Source of the DNA: Roseovarius gaetbuli
GTDB lineage: Bacteria; Pseudomonadota; Alphaproteobacteria; Rhodobacterales; Rhodobacteraceae
DNA: 52,293 bases
Direction of reading: 5' to 3'
Assembly: GCF_900172365.1 (NCBI RefSeq)
Contig: NZ_FWFJ01000027.1
Coordinates: 1-52,293 of the forward strand
Shown here: positions 34,810 through 42,740 of the stretch, piece after piece
Numbering within the stretch: position 1 is the stretch's first letter
Layout: each line of letters opens with the position of its first letter
Translations under genes and position numbers: made by a program
The notes under the pieces: generated by a model
The model's database searches: none
Seen by the model: only the letters and a program-made list of their open reading frames with translations
Told to the model about the DNA's origin: nothing

Positions 34810-35505
34810 ATGGCTAGGCGCCCTATATTCATTGCTGAGGCCAATGACCCCTTTTTAATCCAAGTGAAATCCATCGATTTCACTTGGAGCGCGGGCATGG
34901 CGAAATCGCGCAGGCAAATGTCAATGCGCTCTTTGCATCAGGCAGCGCAGACGCTTTATCCAGAAGCGCGAATTCTCGAAGTCTCGCGTATGTCGGACGA
35001 CTCACTGGGAGAGCAACTAAGCGCTTTCAACCTCACCTTTGAGCCACCTGGATACAGTCGGGAAATTTCAGTCGAATGCGCCTTTCAAGCGTCAAAAGTT
35101 TTCGAGCGGGGCGGACCATTTCTGGATTTGCTTGAGGCAGGCCCCGCCGACGCGAAGCGAGATCCACGACTGCAAGATGCCGGGCGATTGACCGGTTTCC
35201 GTTTTTTTGGGGAAGACTGGCCAAATGAGCCGCTCACCGCGTTCTATGACTGGATTTACATCAATGCACTGCATCGGCGCCCAAAGCTAGCAGAGGCAGT
35301 TACACACTATGACATCTTCACCGATATTGCCTTTAACCCTGAAAAATCGATCAACTGCCAAGCCAGCGCAGTGGCGCTATACGTCGCCCTTGTTCGCCGC
35401 GGTGAACTTCAAGCGGCACTGACATCTAGGGATGCGTTTCTCAGTATTGAGACAGGAGCGAGCATTAATGACGATGGTCAGGGAAACCAAGGCAGCCTAT
35501 TCTGA
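34810..35505 (+). CDS. DarT1-associated NADAR antitoxin
   Basis: 231 residues. It matches the DarT1-associated NADAR family I know: an opening MARRPIFIAEANDPFLIQVK, a short N-terminal domain (FTWSAGMAKSRRQMSMRSLH), and then the NADAR core with SVECAFQASKVFERGGPFLD, DAKRDPRLQDAGRLTGFRFF, LTAFYDWIYINAL and FNPEKSINCQASAVALYVAL. NADAR enzymes remove ADP-ribose from nucleobase adducts and so reverse DarT1 damage. It is encoded directly downstream of the toxin, as in known pairs. GAAAGGA lies before the start. Length is normal and no residue block appears missing. Confidence 0.85.
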   Translation: MARRPIFIAEANDPFLIQVKSIDFTWSAGMAKSRRQMSMRSLHQAAQTLYPEARILEVSRMSDDSLGEQLSAFNLTFEPPGYSREISVECAFQASKVFERGGPFLDLLEAGPADAKRDPRLQDAGRLTGFRFFGEDWPNEPLTAFYDWIYINALHRRPKLAEAVTHYDIFTDIAFNPEKSINCQASAVALYVALVRRGELQAALTSRDAFLSIETGASINDDGQGNQGSLF

Positions 35506-35675
35506 GCTAATGGATAGATAGGCAATCAAAATTTTGGGGCAGACAAATCTTGCTTTGAGCTAACTCAAAAATAAGTTTGATGTCCTGTTTCGCATAACGA
35601 CAGACAGGACGAACGATGCCATTTTCTTTGTGTCAAGGCGCTCACAATGTTATATTGGCCGTTTCGGTTTTAGCA

Positions 35676-36947
35676 TTAGTTTTTGGTAGCACTGACTACA
35701 TCCGATGAGTGACGTTTCCTTTGAGGTAAAGACTTGGGCCAGCACCACTTTTTACTGATTATATAAGATACTGCCTTGCATTCAACGTACTGTGTACAAA
35801 GCTCTTGGCACTCTTCGAAAGTTACACCGCGAACTCCCTTTTTTGTTAGGTCAGCTCCGACAAAATCCACCTTGGGTAACGAAGTCATTGGTTGCCAGAC
35901 GTCTTCAGGTGTGGGCTTGCTGGTGGTGTTCCTGAACGCCGGGATGCAGCCTTTAACAAGATCAAGTGGTTTTTCGTCCACTATTTTTTGCTCAAAGCTA
36001 AAAAAAGTATCCCCGTCGGGTGTTGTGATGCGTGCACCGAGGCTCTGAGCGTCCGCAACCGCCCCCGCCAAGTGCATAGGAACGAAAAACCCTATGGGTG
36101 TGAATTGTTCTTTTTGTTTTGCTACACGAAAGTCGGAAATTTCGTGTGCAGTTCCATCAATGAGAAGTTGAAATGATCCGATATCAATTAAGTCTGGTTT
36201 GCTGAAAAATGCGAGCGAGAAAATCATGTCTCGTAGACATGAAAAGCTTATCCCATTCTCCCCGTTGACGCTTAGTTGTTTTAGTGTCAGAGAAAGCTTT
36301 CCGTTGACGTTGCTATATATTGAAACTTCTTTGAGAATGTCATCAGTGACCACACGCCATTCCCGCAATATATCGGCCGGAACCCAGTCTATGCCTTCAA
36401 TATCCGTTCGCCCCATGCGTTCGAAAAGCGCGGGGTCAGCCCCTTGATCGCGAATGTAACTGAGCAGTTCAGCGGAGATTTCCTGTGTAAGTGAGATTGC
36501 CTCTGCCCCCCCGAGGCTTGTATCAGGATCGTTGAATTGGTGAACCCCTATACGACTGCCATCTCTAAGATGGCGGAAGTCTGCACCAAGGTACACAAAA
36601 ACGCAGGCACTTGCACAGATGGCCGTTGGGTTGGACTGGGAACCGACGGAGGCTTTAGTTACTTCTTGTCGCGCCGAGATGACTCTACCAAGTGCGACAC
36701 CTTCGAGTAGGTTTCCCCCGGGACTTTCGAGAGTGAAAGACATACTCTTTAAGGTGAGATGATCGAAGTCGGCGAGAATATTGCGCAGTTGCTTCGCATC
36801 TCCTTTTCTAATTTCCCCGCGCATTTCTATTAAGATGGAGGAATCCGAATCCAACGGCCCATCTGGAACCTTAACATCAAAGTCCATGGCAAAGACTGCG
36901 GATGACATCAGCAGCACGAAAATGACTGCAACAAAAATGGAGCGCAC
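35676..36947 (-). CDS. exported ClpP-like serine protease-fold protein with PAN/Apple C-terminus
   Basis: 423 residues with a clear signal peptide (MRSIFVAVIFVLLMSSAVFA, cleavage after AFA). Residues about 35-200 have a ClpP/crotonase fold of the periplasmic type: FTLESPGGNLLEGVALGRVI, candidate nucleophile S113 in AICASACVFVYLGADFR, and H136 in SRIGVHQF. The segment from about 370 to 405 (GVRGVTFEECQELCTQYVEC, ending KKWCWPKS) is a cysteine-rich PAN/Apple-like domain, probably disulfide-bonded in the periplasm or outside. No partner gene is adjacent. A defence role is not implied by sequence; envelope stress or interaction functions are as likely. Confidence 0.75.
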   Translation of the reverse strand: MRSIFVAVIFVLLMSSAVFAMDFDVKVPDGPLDSDSSILIEMRGEIRKGDAKQLRNILADFDHLTLKSMSFTLESPGGNLLEGVALGRVISARQEVTKASVGSQSNPTAICASACVFVYLGADFRHLRDGSRIGVHQFNDPDTSLGGAEAISLTQEISAELLSYIRDQGADPALFERMGRTDIEGIDWVPADILREWRVVTDDILKEVSIYSNVNGKLSLTLKQLSVNGENGISFSCLRDMIFSLAFFSKPDLIDIGSFQLLIDGTAHEISDFRVAKQKEQFTPIGFFVPMHLAGAVADAQSLGARITTPDGDTFFSFEQKIVDEKPLDLVKGCIPAFRNTTSKPTPEDVWQPMTSLPKVDFVGADLTKKGVRGVTFEECQELCTQYVECKAVSYIISKKWCWPKSLPQRKRHSSDVVSATKN

Positions 36948-37189
36948 TGATATTTTCTCCTGAATTTTGCTTGGAAATATCTTAAAAAATTAATGTGCCG
37001 AACCAACATGCACCTTTGAAATGTCTAACCTGACTGACCCAGTCTAAGTGTTACTCAGACATAGACCTTCGTTCAACCAAGTTGTCCCAATTTCTAGGCT
37101 AACGAGAGGTGGCTGCGCAAATTTGAACAACTGGGATAAGTGGATTTTCCGCGCAACAGCAGCAAGATGCTGCAAGCGAGGAGAAGACC

Positions 37190-37501
37190 ATGACAAAACG
37201 ACCGCGCCGGAATCACAGCCCGGCATTCAAAGCAAAAGTGGCCGTGGCTGCGATCAAGGGCGAGAAGACGCTGATTGAGCTGGCGCAGGATTTCGACGTT
37301 CACCCGAACCAGATCAAGCAGTGGAGGGACCAACTACTTGAGGGCGCAACGGGGGTGTTCGGCGAAGCTGCGAAGGCCGCGCCAGAACCAGTGATCGACG
37401 TGAAGACCCTGCATGCAAAGATCGGAGAGCTGACGCTGGAGAATGATTTTTTGTCCGGCGCGCTCGGCAAGGCGGGTCTGTTGCCGAGCGCAAAAAAATG
37501 A
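37190..37501 (+). CDS. IS3-family transposase OrfA
   Basis: 103-residue helix-turn-helix protein (RPRRNHSPAFKAKVAVAAIK, then IELAQDFDVHPNQIKQWRDQ) with a leucine-zipper-like end (VKTLHAKIGELTLENDFLSG). The stop TGA overlaps the orfB ATG, and a run of seven A (37492-37498) immediately before it is a likely -1 slippage site for making the OrfAB fusion transposase. Confidence 0.92.
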   Translation: MTKRPRRNHSPAFKAKVAVAAIKGEKTLIELAQDFDVHPNQIKQWRDQLLEGATGVFGEAAKAAPEPVIDVKTLHAKIGELTLENDFLSGALGKAGLLPSAKK

Positions 37502-38328
37502 TCGATCCCACCGCCAAGCTGAGCGTCAGTCGCCAAGCTATCATGCTGGGGATCAGCCGGGGCAGTGTCTACTACAAGCCCCGCCCGGTGTCGGATGCCG
37601 ATCTGAAGCTGATGCACCGGATCGACAAGCTGCATATGGAATTCCCGTTCGCGGGCAGCCGGATGCTGCGGGGACTGCTGGTTCAGGAAGGGTTCAAGGT
37701 CGGGCGCTTGCACATTGCCACGCTGATGAAACGCATGGGAATTGAGGCGCTCTACCGCAAGCCGAACACCTCGAAACCGGCACCGGGACACAAGATTTAT
37801 CCCTATCTGCTCCGGAAGCTGCCAATCACCCGCCCCAATCAGGTCTGGGCGATGGACATCACCTATATCCCCATGGCGCGTGGGTTCATCTACCTTGCTG
37901 CCGTGCTGGACTGGTTCACACGGCGTGTCCTGGCATGGCGGGTGTCGATCACGCTGGAGGCTGATTTTTGCATAGAAGCTGTCGAAGAGGCGTTGGCGAA
38001 ACACGGCACGCCCGAGATATTCAACACCGATCAGGGCAGCCAGTTCACCTCGACCGACTTCATCAAGGTATTGGCCGCCCGTGAGGTCAAAATCAGCATG
38101 GATGGCAAGGGGGCTTGGCGCGACAACGTCTTCATCGAGCGTCTGTGGCGGAGCATCAAATATGAGGAGGTCTACCTGCGGGCATACGCCAGCGTGTCCG
38201 AGGCCCGCGCCGGGATTGGCCGGTATCTGACCTTCTACAATACCCGTCGCCCGCATTCATCGCTTGACGGAAGAACCCCCAATCAGGCCTACTTCAACCA
38301 GCCGATGCCCGAAGCGGTAGCGGCGTAA
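37498..38328 (+). CDS. IS3-family transposase OrfB (DDE integrase core)
   Basis: 276 residues with an HTH_21-type N-terminus (AGSRMLRGLLVQEGFKVGRL) and an rve integrase core. The catalytic triad is D in WAMDITYIPM, D in FNTDQGSQFTS, and E in DNVFIERLWRSIKYEE. The C-terminus ends at RRPHSSLDGRTPNQAYFNQP, as normal. The reading frame is uninterrupted, so the copy may be active. Confidence 0.93.
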   Translation: MIDPTAKLSVSRQAIMLGISRGSVYYKPRPVSDADLKLMHRIDKLHMEFPFAGSRMLRGLLVQEGFKVGRLHIATLMKRMGIEALYRKPNTSKPAPGHKIYPYLLRKLPITRPNQVWAMDITYIPMARGFIYLAAVLDWFTRRVLAWRVSITLEADFCIEAVEEALAKHGTPEIFNTDQGSQFTSTDFIKVLAAREVKISMDGKGAWRDNVFIERLWRSIKYEEVYLRAYASVSEARAGIGRYLTFYNTRRPHSSLDGRTPNQAYFNQPMPEAVAA

Positions 38329-38388
38329 CCACGGCGGAAAACCACTTAAAAGACGCCCAGAACCTGTTCAGATCAACCGAACCACCTC

Positions 38389-38820
38389 TAACGAAAATGG
38401 ATAGGTGTTTCAACGCATTGTCGTAAAGGTTGCCCATTAACGCACACAACGCTAACGCCACCGGCGGCAAAGCCCATCCCCAATCATTACATCGGCAACG
38501 TCTCTAACATTTACAAGCCGACAGCTAACCGATCCACCGATCATAGCTCCGCTCGCCTGTGAGGCTGCAAGTGACGCGCTCACCTCACACCAACGCCAGC
38601 ATCCGCCGCGTCGCGGCCTCACCTGCCAGTCTCGGCACAGTCCAATTGGGCGAGCCGGATGCAAACCAAGATGCACCGCCGGAGGGGGGAGAGAGTAGCC
38701 GCGCAACGAAACGCCTTTTCCATCCTGAATTGTGTGGATAGGCTGCACGCAAACAAAGGTCGTCGCGGAAATTCGGACCAGTTGTTAAGGTGGATCGCAT
38801 GACAAAAGAAGTGATCCAGC
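38389..38820. other. intergenic between IS copies
   Basis: About 430 bp after the right target duplication of the first IS. It holds no convincing gene; frames overlapping it are low-complexity shadows. Its right end (from about 38750) is probably the left terminal region of the IS3 remnant that follows. Confidence 0.4.
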
Positions 38821-39129
38821 ATGAAGAAACGTAAAAACCATTCACCCGAATTCAAAGCCCGTGTTGCGCTTGAGGCGATCCGCGAGGAGATGACGTTGGC
38901 GGAGCTGTCGAAGAAATACAGCGTTCATCCAACTCAGATTGGCATGTGGAAACGCGCGGCGATAGAGAACATGGCAACGGCATTCACGCGCCGAGGTGCA
39001 GCCCCGGAACAGGTAAGCGCGGCCGAAGTCGACAAGTTGCATTCAGAGATTGGCCAGCTTGTGGTGGAACGGGATTTTTTGGCCGATGCCTCGCAGCAGT
39101 TGCTCGGGACGCGAGGCAAAAAATGGTGA
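38821..39129 (+). pseudogene. orphan IS3-family OrfA (IS remnant)
   Basis: Complete 102-residue OrfA (MKKRKNHSPEFKARVALEAI, then AELSKKYSVHPTQIGMWKRA, EVDKLHSEIGQLVVERDFLA) of a different IS3 subtype from the two intact copies. No orfB follows: after the stop the sequence passes directly into an unrelated gene at 39200. The element is therefore truncated on its right side and cannot transpose by itself. Confidence 0.8.
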
Positions 39130-39199
39130 GCAGAAACCATATGGCCCTGCCATTGAATGTGTTTTACTTTGGCATGTTGCCCAAATTTGGTGAAAACCC

Positions 39200-39601
39200 A
39201 TGAACTTTGAAAAGATGCGCTCTCGCATATTTGGATTGGAGGATCGCCTTGTTGAGGACGAGCTCTACCGCATCGTTTGGGAGGAGATCGAAAGCAATAA
39301 AATAGATCCTGCAGCTCGAGCCCGCTCTATTGAAGAGGGTGCGGGCGATGAGGGGAAAACTCGCGCAGCTTATATCAAACATCGGGTAAGGCGGCTGAAA
39401 ACCGAATTCGAAATTCATCAGCGTGAACTTAATGAAAAAAATGAGAGAGCTAAGGAGGCTGTGGACAAGAAATCAGCCGAAAAACATCCTAAAACATGCT
39501 CTTTGTGTGGCACAAAACTTGGACTCTTTAATGCAAGGGGTTCATTATGCGCGTCTTGCTCCAAAAAAATATTGAAAACAAAAAGGTTTGTCCATTTCTG
39601 A
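39200..39601 (+). CDS. unknown protein with C-terminal zinc-ribbon-like motif, 133 aa
   Basis: The N-terminal part is acidic and helical (RIFGLEDRLVEDELYRIVWE; KIDPAARARSIEEGAGDEGK; RRLKTEFEIHQRELNEKNER). Near the C-terminus CSLCGTKLGLFNARGSLCAS followed by CSKKI gives two CxxC pairs, consistent with a small zinc ribbon. This suggests a nucleic-acid or protein adaptor but no family is recognised. The start ATG has no strong ribosome-binding site. It lies immediately after the IS remnant, which may have removed its original promoter. Confidence 0.6.
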   Translation: MNFEKMRSRIFGLEDRLVEDELYRIVWEEIESNKIDPAARARSIEEGAGDEGKTRAAYIKHRVRRLKTEFEIHQRELNEKNERAKEAVDKKSAEKHPKTCSLCGTKLGLFNARGSLCASCSKKILKTKRFVHF

Positions 39602-40020
39602 TCGGCAAAAAAAAAACGGAATGATTACCTCGAACAACCATGTGAACCTTAGATGTGGTCCTAAATATTCGACCAGCTTGCAGCATACAGGCCGAACACC
39701 TAGAGCAACCGTAAGTAAAAAGGCGCGCACCTTCTTCAATCACGCATTGACCTATCGATACATCGGTGCGTAGAGACCTTGAATCGACCGCATTGGCTTG
39801 CAAAGCCAATTTACTGGGAGCACACAACCCATACTTAATTTTTTAGGAGAACTTATGAAACGCCAGATTTTTTCACTTGCAGCCGCCGGATTGGTCTTGG
39901 CGGGCTGTGATACATACACCACGCAGCAGTATCAAAGTAGTGAGCTACCCCCCGAAAATCGGACACTGACGTAAGCTGCGATTTGTAGTCTGCTGATCTT
40001 CAACACGAAGGAGATCAGAT

Positions 40021-40314
40021 ATGTCGAAACGGAAGCAACATCACCCAGAGTTTAAGGCCAAGGTGGCGTTAGAAGCATTGAAGGGCGAGGAAACTGTCAG
40101 CGAATTAGCCAGTCGGTTCGGGGTTCATCCGACGATGATCCACCAATGGAAACGGGCTTTGCTGGAAGGCGCATCAGGCGTCTTCGAACGGGGCAGCCGG
40201 AAAGCACCGGAAGTCGATGAAGAGCAGGTCAAAGACCTGCACGCCAAGATCGGGGAGTTGGCCGTCGCCAACGATTTTTTGGCCAGAAAGCTCAAACCTT
40301 GGACCGGCAAGTGA
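40021..40314 (+). CDS. IS3-family transposase OrfA
   Basis: 97-residue protein with the OrfA helix-turn-helix (HHPEFKAKVALEALKGEETV, then ELASRFGVHPTMIHQWKRAL) and zipper (EEQVKDLHAKIGELAVANDF). AAGGAGATCAGAT precedes the start. A T6 run at 40273-40278 and the overlap with orfB in the -1 frame would allow a programmed frameshift. Confidence 0.92.
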   Translation: MSKRKQHHPEFKAKVALEALKGEETVSELASRFGVHPTMIHQWKRALLEGASGVFERGSRKAPEVDEEQVKDLHAKIGELAVANDFLARKLKPWTGK

Positions 40315-41174
40315 GGCGCAGGATGATTGAGCCGAACCTATCAGGTCTGTCAGTCAGCAAGCAGTGTGCGTTGCTGTCGATCTCGCGGTCGTCGTTTTAC
40401 TATGAGCCCAAAGGCGAGACGGAGATGAACCTCGATCTGATGCGGCTGATCGACAAGCAGTTCCTGGAGACCCCGTTTTACGGAGTGCGTCAGATGACAT
40501 GGCATTTGCGCAATGAAGGTCATCTGGTGAACGAAAAGCGGATCAGGCGTTTGATGCGGCTGATGGGCCTCATGCCGATCTATCAGAAACCCAACACCAG
40601 CAAGGCTGCGAAAGGCCATAAGATTTACCCCTATCTGCTGCGTGGGCTGCGCGTGGACCGGCCCAACCAAGTTTGGTGCGCCGACATCACTTATCTACCG
40701 ATGCGACGAGGCTTTCTGTATTTGGTTGCCATCATGGACTGGCACACCCGCAAGGTGTTGGCGTGGCGGATATCAAACACGCTGGAAGCGGAGTTCTGCG
40801 TCGACGCCCTGAACGAGGCCATCCACAAATTTGGTTTGCCACAGATCATGAATACGGATCAGGGAAGCCAGTTCACATCGTTCGCATGGACGGATCGGCT
40901 GCGGCGATCTGGCGTGCGCATCTCGATGGACGGCAAAGGGCGCTTTCTCGACAACATCTTTGTCGAACGACTGTGGCGGTCTCTGAAATACGAGTGCGTC
41001 TATCTGCATGCTTGGGAGAGCGGTTCAGAGGCCAAGGCGGGCATCAGAAAGTGGATCGAGTTCTACAATCACAAGCGACCGCATTCCTCGCTTGGCGGCA
41101 GGCCACCTGCCGTGGTCTATTGGCAGAGAAACGAAACAACCAACCCCGATCAGGAGGTGCAAAGAGTAGCTTAA
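40299..41174 (+). CDS. IS3-family transposase OrfB (DDE integrase core)
   Basis: 291 residues in the -1 frame relative to orfA, entered either by frameshift or from ATG at 40323. The catalytic residues are D in CADITYLPM, D in MNTDQGSQFTS and E in DNIFVERLWRSLKYE. HTH_21 and rve domains are complete, ending in KRPHSSLGGRPPAVVYWQRN. The copy appears intact. Confidence 0.93.
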   Translation: MDRQVRRRMIEPNLSGLSVSKQCALLSISRSSFYYEPKGETEMNLDLMRLIDKQFLETPFYGVRQMTWHLRNEGHLVNEKRIRRLMRLMGLMPIYQKPNTSKAAKGHKIYPYLLRGLRVDRPNQVWCADITYLPMRRGFLYLVAIMDWHTRKVLAWRISNTLEAEFCVDALNEAIHKFGLPQIMNTDQGSQFTSFAWTDRLRRSGVRISMDGKGRFLDNIFVERLWRSLKYECVYLHAWESGSEAKAGIRKWIEFYNHKRPHSSLGGRPPAVVYWQRNETTNPDQEVQRVA

Positions 41175-41681
41175 TTTACGCCAGATACGGTCCAACTAAT
41201 GGGGAGTAGCTCATAGTCCTGCAAATACAATCGCGCTCCAAAGCGTTGCAGCGACAGGAGAAAGGGCATCTGTTGGGTCGGTAGCAACTACCAATGGGGT
41301 CGATGTAAACCCAACCTGCCGTCTTGCCGGCCCTCTCGACATTGGCGGTGGTCAGGACGTTACGACGGCCGTGAAGCAAGCTTTTCAAGCCGAATTTTTG
41401 GCCGGAAACATCTACAGTGCGCGGGGGACGCCAATTGTTGTAGAGTTGACAGAATTGAAGCCTGACTCCTTTGGAGGAAAGTGGACTATCGGGCTGAACG
41501 TTGCTTCAAGTAAAGGCTCAAGCTACAACGTTAGAACTGTTTACAATTTCAAAACCAGCTTCTCTGCAATTGCGGCATGCAACAATACTGCCGACGCCTT
41601 TAATCGCGCATTGGCGCAATCCATTAACGACGTAGTTTCGAACCCTCGCTTTAGAAGCCTTTTGTAAAAAAGCCTTAATTC

Positions 41682-41713
41682 AAAAAGGCCCGCACACGAG
41701 GGCGGGCCTTTTT
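41682..41713 (+). terminator. rho-independent terminator of the split lipoprotein gene
   Basis: A 12-bp perfect stem (AAAAAGGCCCGC with GCGGGCCTTTTT) with an 8-base loop and a T5 tail, 14 bp after the stop. Because both ends carry A5/T5 it could also act on the minus strand. Confidence 0.9.
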
Positions 41714-41842
41714 CTAGCAGAAAGTCACTCCAATTCATCTGCAAGTTCTCGAGCTCTTTTGCCGAGAACAGAAACTAACTGGCGAAGCTCCGTTATTCCT
41801 CGGTGCGCGCTCAACCGGAGGACCGGCGGCAGGTCGGGTTTG

Positions 41843-42022
41843 ATGATTTCGGCAGAAACACCGAAGGTCGACCAATTTGGAGACTTCGACGCGCAACGCG
41901 ATGCCATCGTGCAGGTTATCCGGACGACTGAGCGACTGCTCGACTGGCTGCAAGCACATAGGACCGAGATTCGGGAATGGTCTCTGATAGTCGATCAGGA
42001 AATGCCGCAGGGTAGCCAATGA
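41843..42022 (+). CDS. small unknown protein, about 59 aa
   Basis: Starts MISAETPKVDQFGDFDAQRD and continues IVQVIRTTERLLDWLQAHRT, a clean amphipathic helix, ending QEMPQGSQ. A longer frame begins at 41759. The stop overlaps the ATG of a second short frame (ATGA), which supports translation on the plus strand. The opposite strand also has an open frame here, so the assignment is uncertain. No family is recognised. Confidence 0.4.
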   Translation: MISAETPKVDQFGDFDAQRDAIVQVIRTTERLLDWLQAHRTEIREWSLIVDQEMPQGSQ

Positions 42023-42126
42023 AATATTACGGGATAAGTTTGTCGCTGGAATGGAAGAATGGCGGCGGCGGCGAAGGCGCCGATTCTCAGTCTGGTCCGG
42101 GCTTCTTATTCATCTCGATTTCCTAA
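42019..42126 (+). CDS. very short ORF, 35 aa
   Basis: MKYYGISLSLEWKNGGGGEG then ADSQSGPGFLFISIS and stop. It overlaps the previous frame by four bases and looks like a small hydrophobic, glycine-rich peptide. The coupling is the only support for it being expressed. Confidence 0.3.
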   Translation: MKYYGISLSLEWKNGGGGEGADSQSGPGFLFISIS

Positions 42127-42160
42127 TCGATCTAATCAACTAGAAATCCTCTGTTGTTCA

Positions 42161-42226
42161 AATTCTAAAATCTGTTCCACAGGCGCTGACGTCAGACAGA
42201 AGCGCGTGTGGAAAAGATTTTGAATT
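42161..42226. repeat. imperfect 27-bp inverted repeat at the vsr 3' end
   Basis: Left arm 42161-42187 (AATTCTAAAATCTGTTCCAC and on) and right arm 42201-42226 match in inverse except for one extra base and two mismatches. The centre contains TGACGTCA (42187-42194). The right arm lies inside the last codons of vsr, so the hairpin spans its stop codon. Confidence 0.8.
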
Positions 42227-42662
42227 GCTTTTCCTTCGTCCCCCTAATGAACAATTCGAGTGCATCAATCAGCGCCTCATTCTCTTTCCTACCAATTGCA
42301 CACTCCCATACTACCGCCGTCCGCCACCCCATTTCTTGAAGTTGCTGTAATGCCAAGGCATCCCTGCGGACGTTCGCCGTGAACTTGGCATTCCAAAAAT
42401 CCACGTTGGATGAAGGCATAGTGGACTTGGGGCAACCCGGATGCCGATGCCAGAAGCATCCGTGAACCTGAATGATGCAGTTCCATCTCCGCAGCACGAT
42501 ATCGGGTGTCCCTGGCATCTTCCTCACATTTATGCGGAAACGGAAACCTCGCGCATGCAAAGCCTTCCTTAGGAAAAGCTCGGGCTTTGTATTAGAACCA
42601 CGAATGCTGGCCATCATCCGTGATCGGGTCGGTCGATCCACAATATCTGCCATGATATACAT
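42192..42662 (-). CDS. vsr: very short patch repair (Vsr) endonuclease
   Basis: 156-residue endonuclease that nicks at T:G mismatches arising from deamination of 5-methylcytosine. Family motifs are complete: DRPTRSRMMASIRGSNTKPE, GFRFRINVRKMPGTPDIVLR with catalytic D54, VHGCFWHRHPGCP with the conserved His and Cys residues, and FWNAKFTANVRRD. An ATG at 42653 would fit the family N-terminus equally well; the 42662 start is nearer to GGAGAG. It is divergent from the C5 methyltransferase, the standard pairing, which suggests it repairs mutations caused by that enzyme. The last codons overlap a long inverted repeat. Confidence 0.95.
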   Translation of the reverse strand: MYIMADIVDRPTRSRMMASIRGSNTKPELFLRKALHARGFRFRINVRKMPGTPDIVLRRWNCIIQVHGCFWHRHPGCPKSTMPSSNVDFWNAKFTANVRRDALALQQLQEMGWRTAVVWECAIGRKENEALIDALELFIRGTKEKQFKIFSTRASV

Positions 42663-42740
42663 ATAGCTGTTCGCTCTCCATTTTCCACCTGGCGCACTCT
42701 GGCAAACCTAGTACAAGTCTAGGACTGAAACGGGGATCTC

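Larger units (their letters stand above)
37106..38388 (+). mobile_element. IS3-family insertion sequence, intact (1283 bp)
   Basis: The element is bounded by imperfect inverted repeats that begin GAGGTGG at the left and end CCACCTC at the right; matching also holds at bases 16-25 (ATTTGAACAA versus ATCTGAACAG). It is flanked on both sides by TAACGA (37100-37105 and 38389-38394), which I read as the target duplication. It carries overlapping orfA and orfB in the usual IS3 layout. Confidence 0.88.
39941..41213 (+). mobile_element. IS3-family insertion sequence inside lipoprotein gene (1273 bp)
   Basis: Ends TGAGCTAC...GTAGCTCA, with the inverted terminal repeats continuing imperfectly (TGAGCTACCCCCCGAAAATC against TGAGCTACTCCCCATTAGTT). 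It has the TG/CA termini usual for IS3 elements and a 3-bp target duplication TAG (39938-39940 and 41214-41216). It carries orfA and orfB. Confidence 0.93.
39855..41667 (+). pseudogene. lipoprotein gene split by an IS3 element
   Basis: The 5' part (39855-39940) encodes MKRQIFSLAAAGLVLAGCDT with a lipobox LAGC and is preceded by AGGAGA. The 3' part (41217-41667) encodes PANTIALQSVAATGERASVG to SINDVVSNPRFRSLL. Between them sits the IS at 39941-41213 with TAG duplicated on both sides. Removing the IS and one TAG restores one uninterrupted frame of 178 residues, so the parts are halves of one gene. The protein would be a small outer-membrane or periplasmic lipoprotein of unknown function. A terminator follows at 41682-41713. 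In its present state only a short, truncated lipopeptide would be made. Confidence 0.88.

Noticed and set aside
41725..41907. Minus-strand 60-codon frame after the lipoprotein gene
   Set aside because: Possible, but the plus-strand frame is coupled by ATGA to another ORF; neither has a strong ribosome-binding site, so only the plus-strand pair was kept at low confidence.
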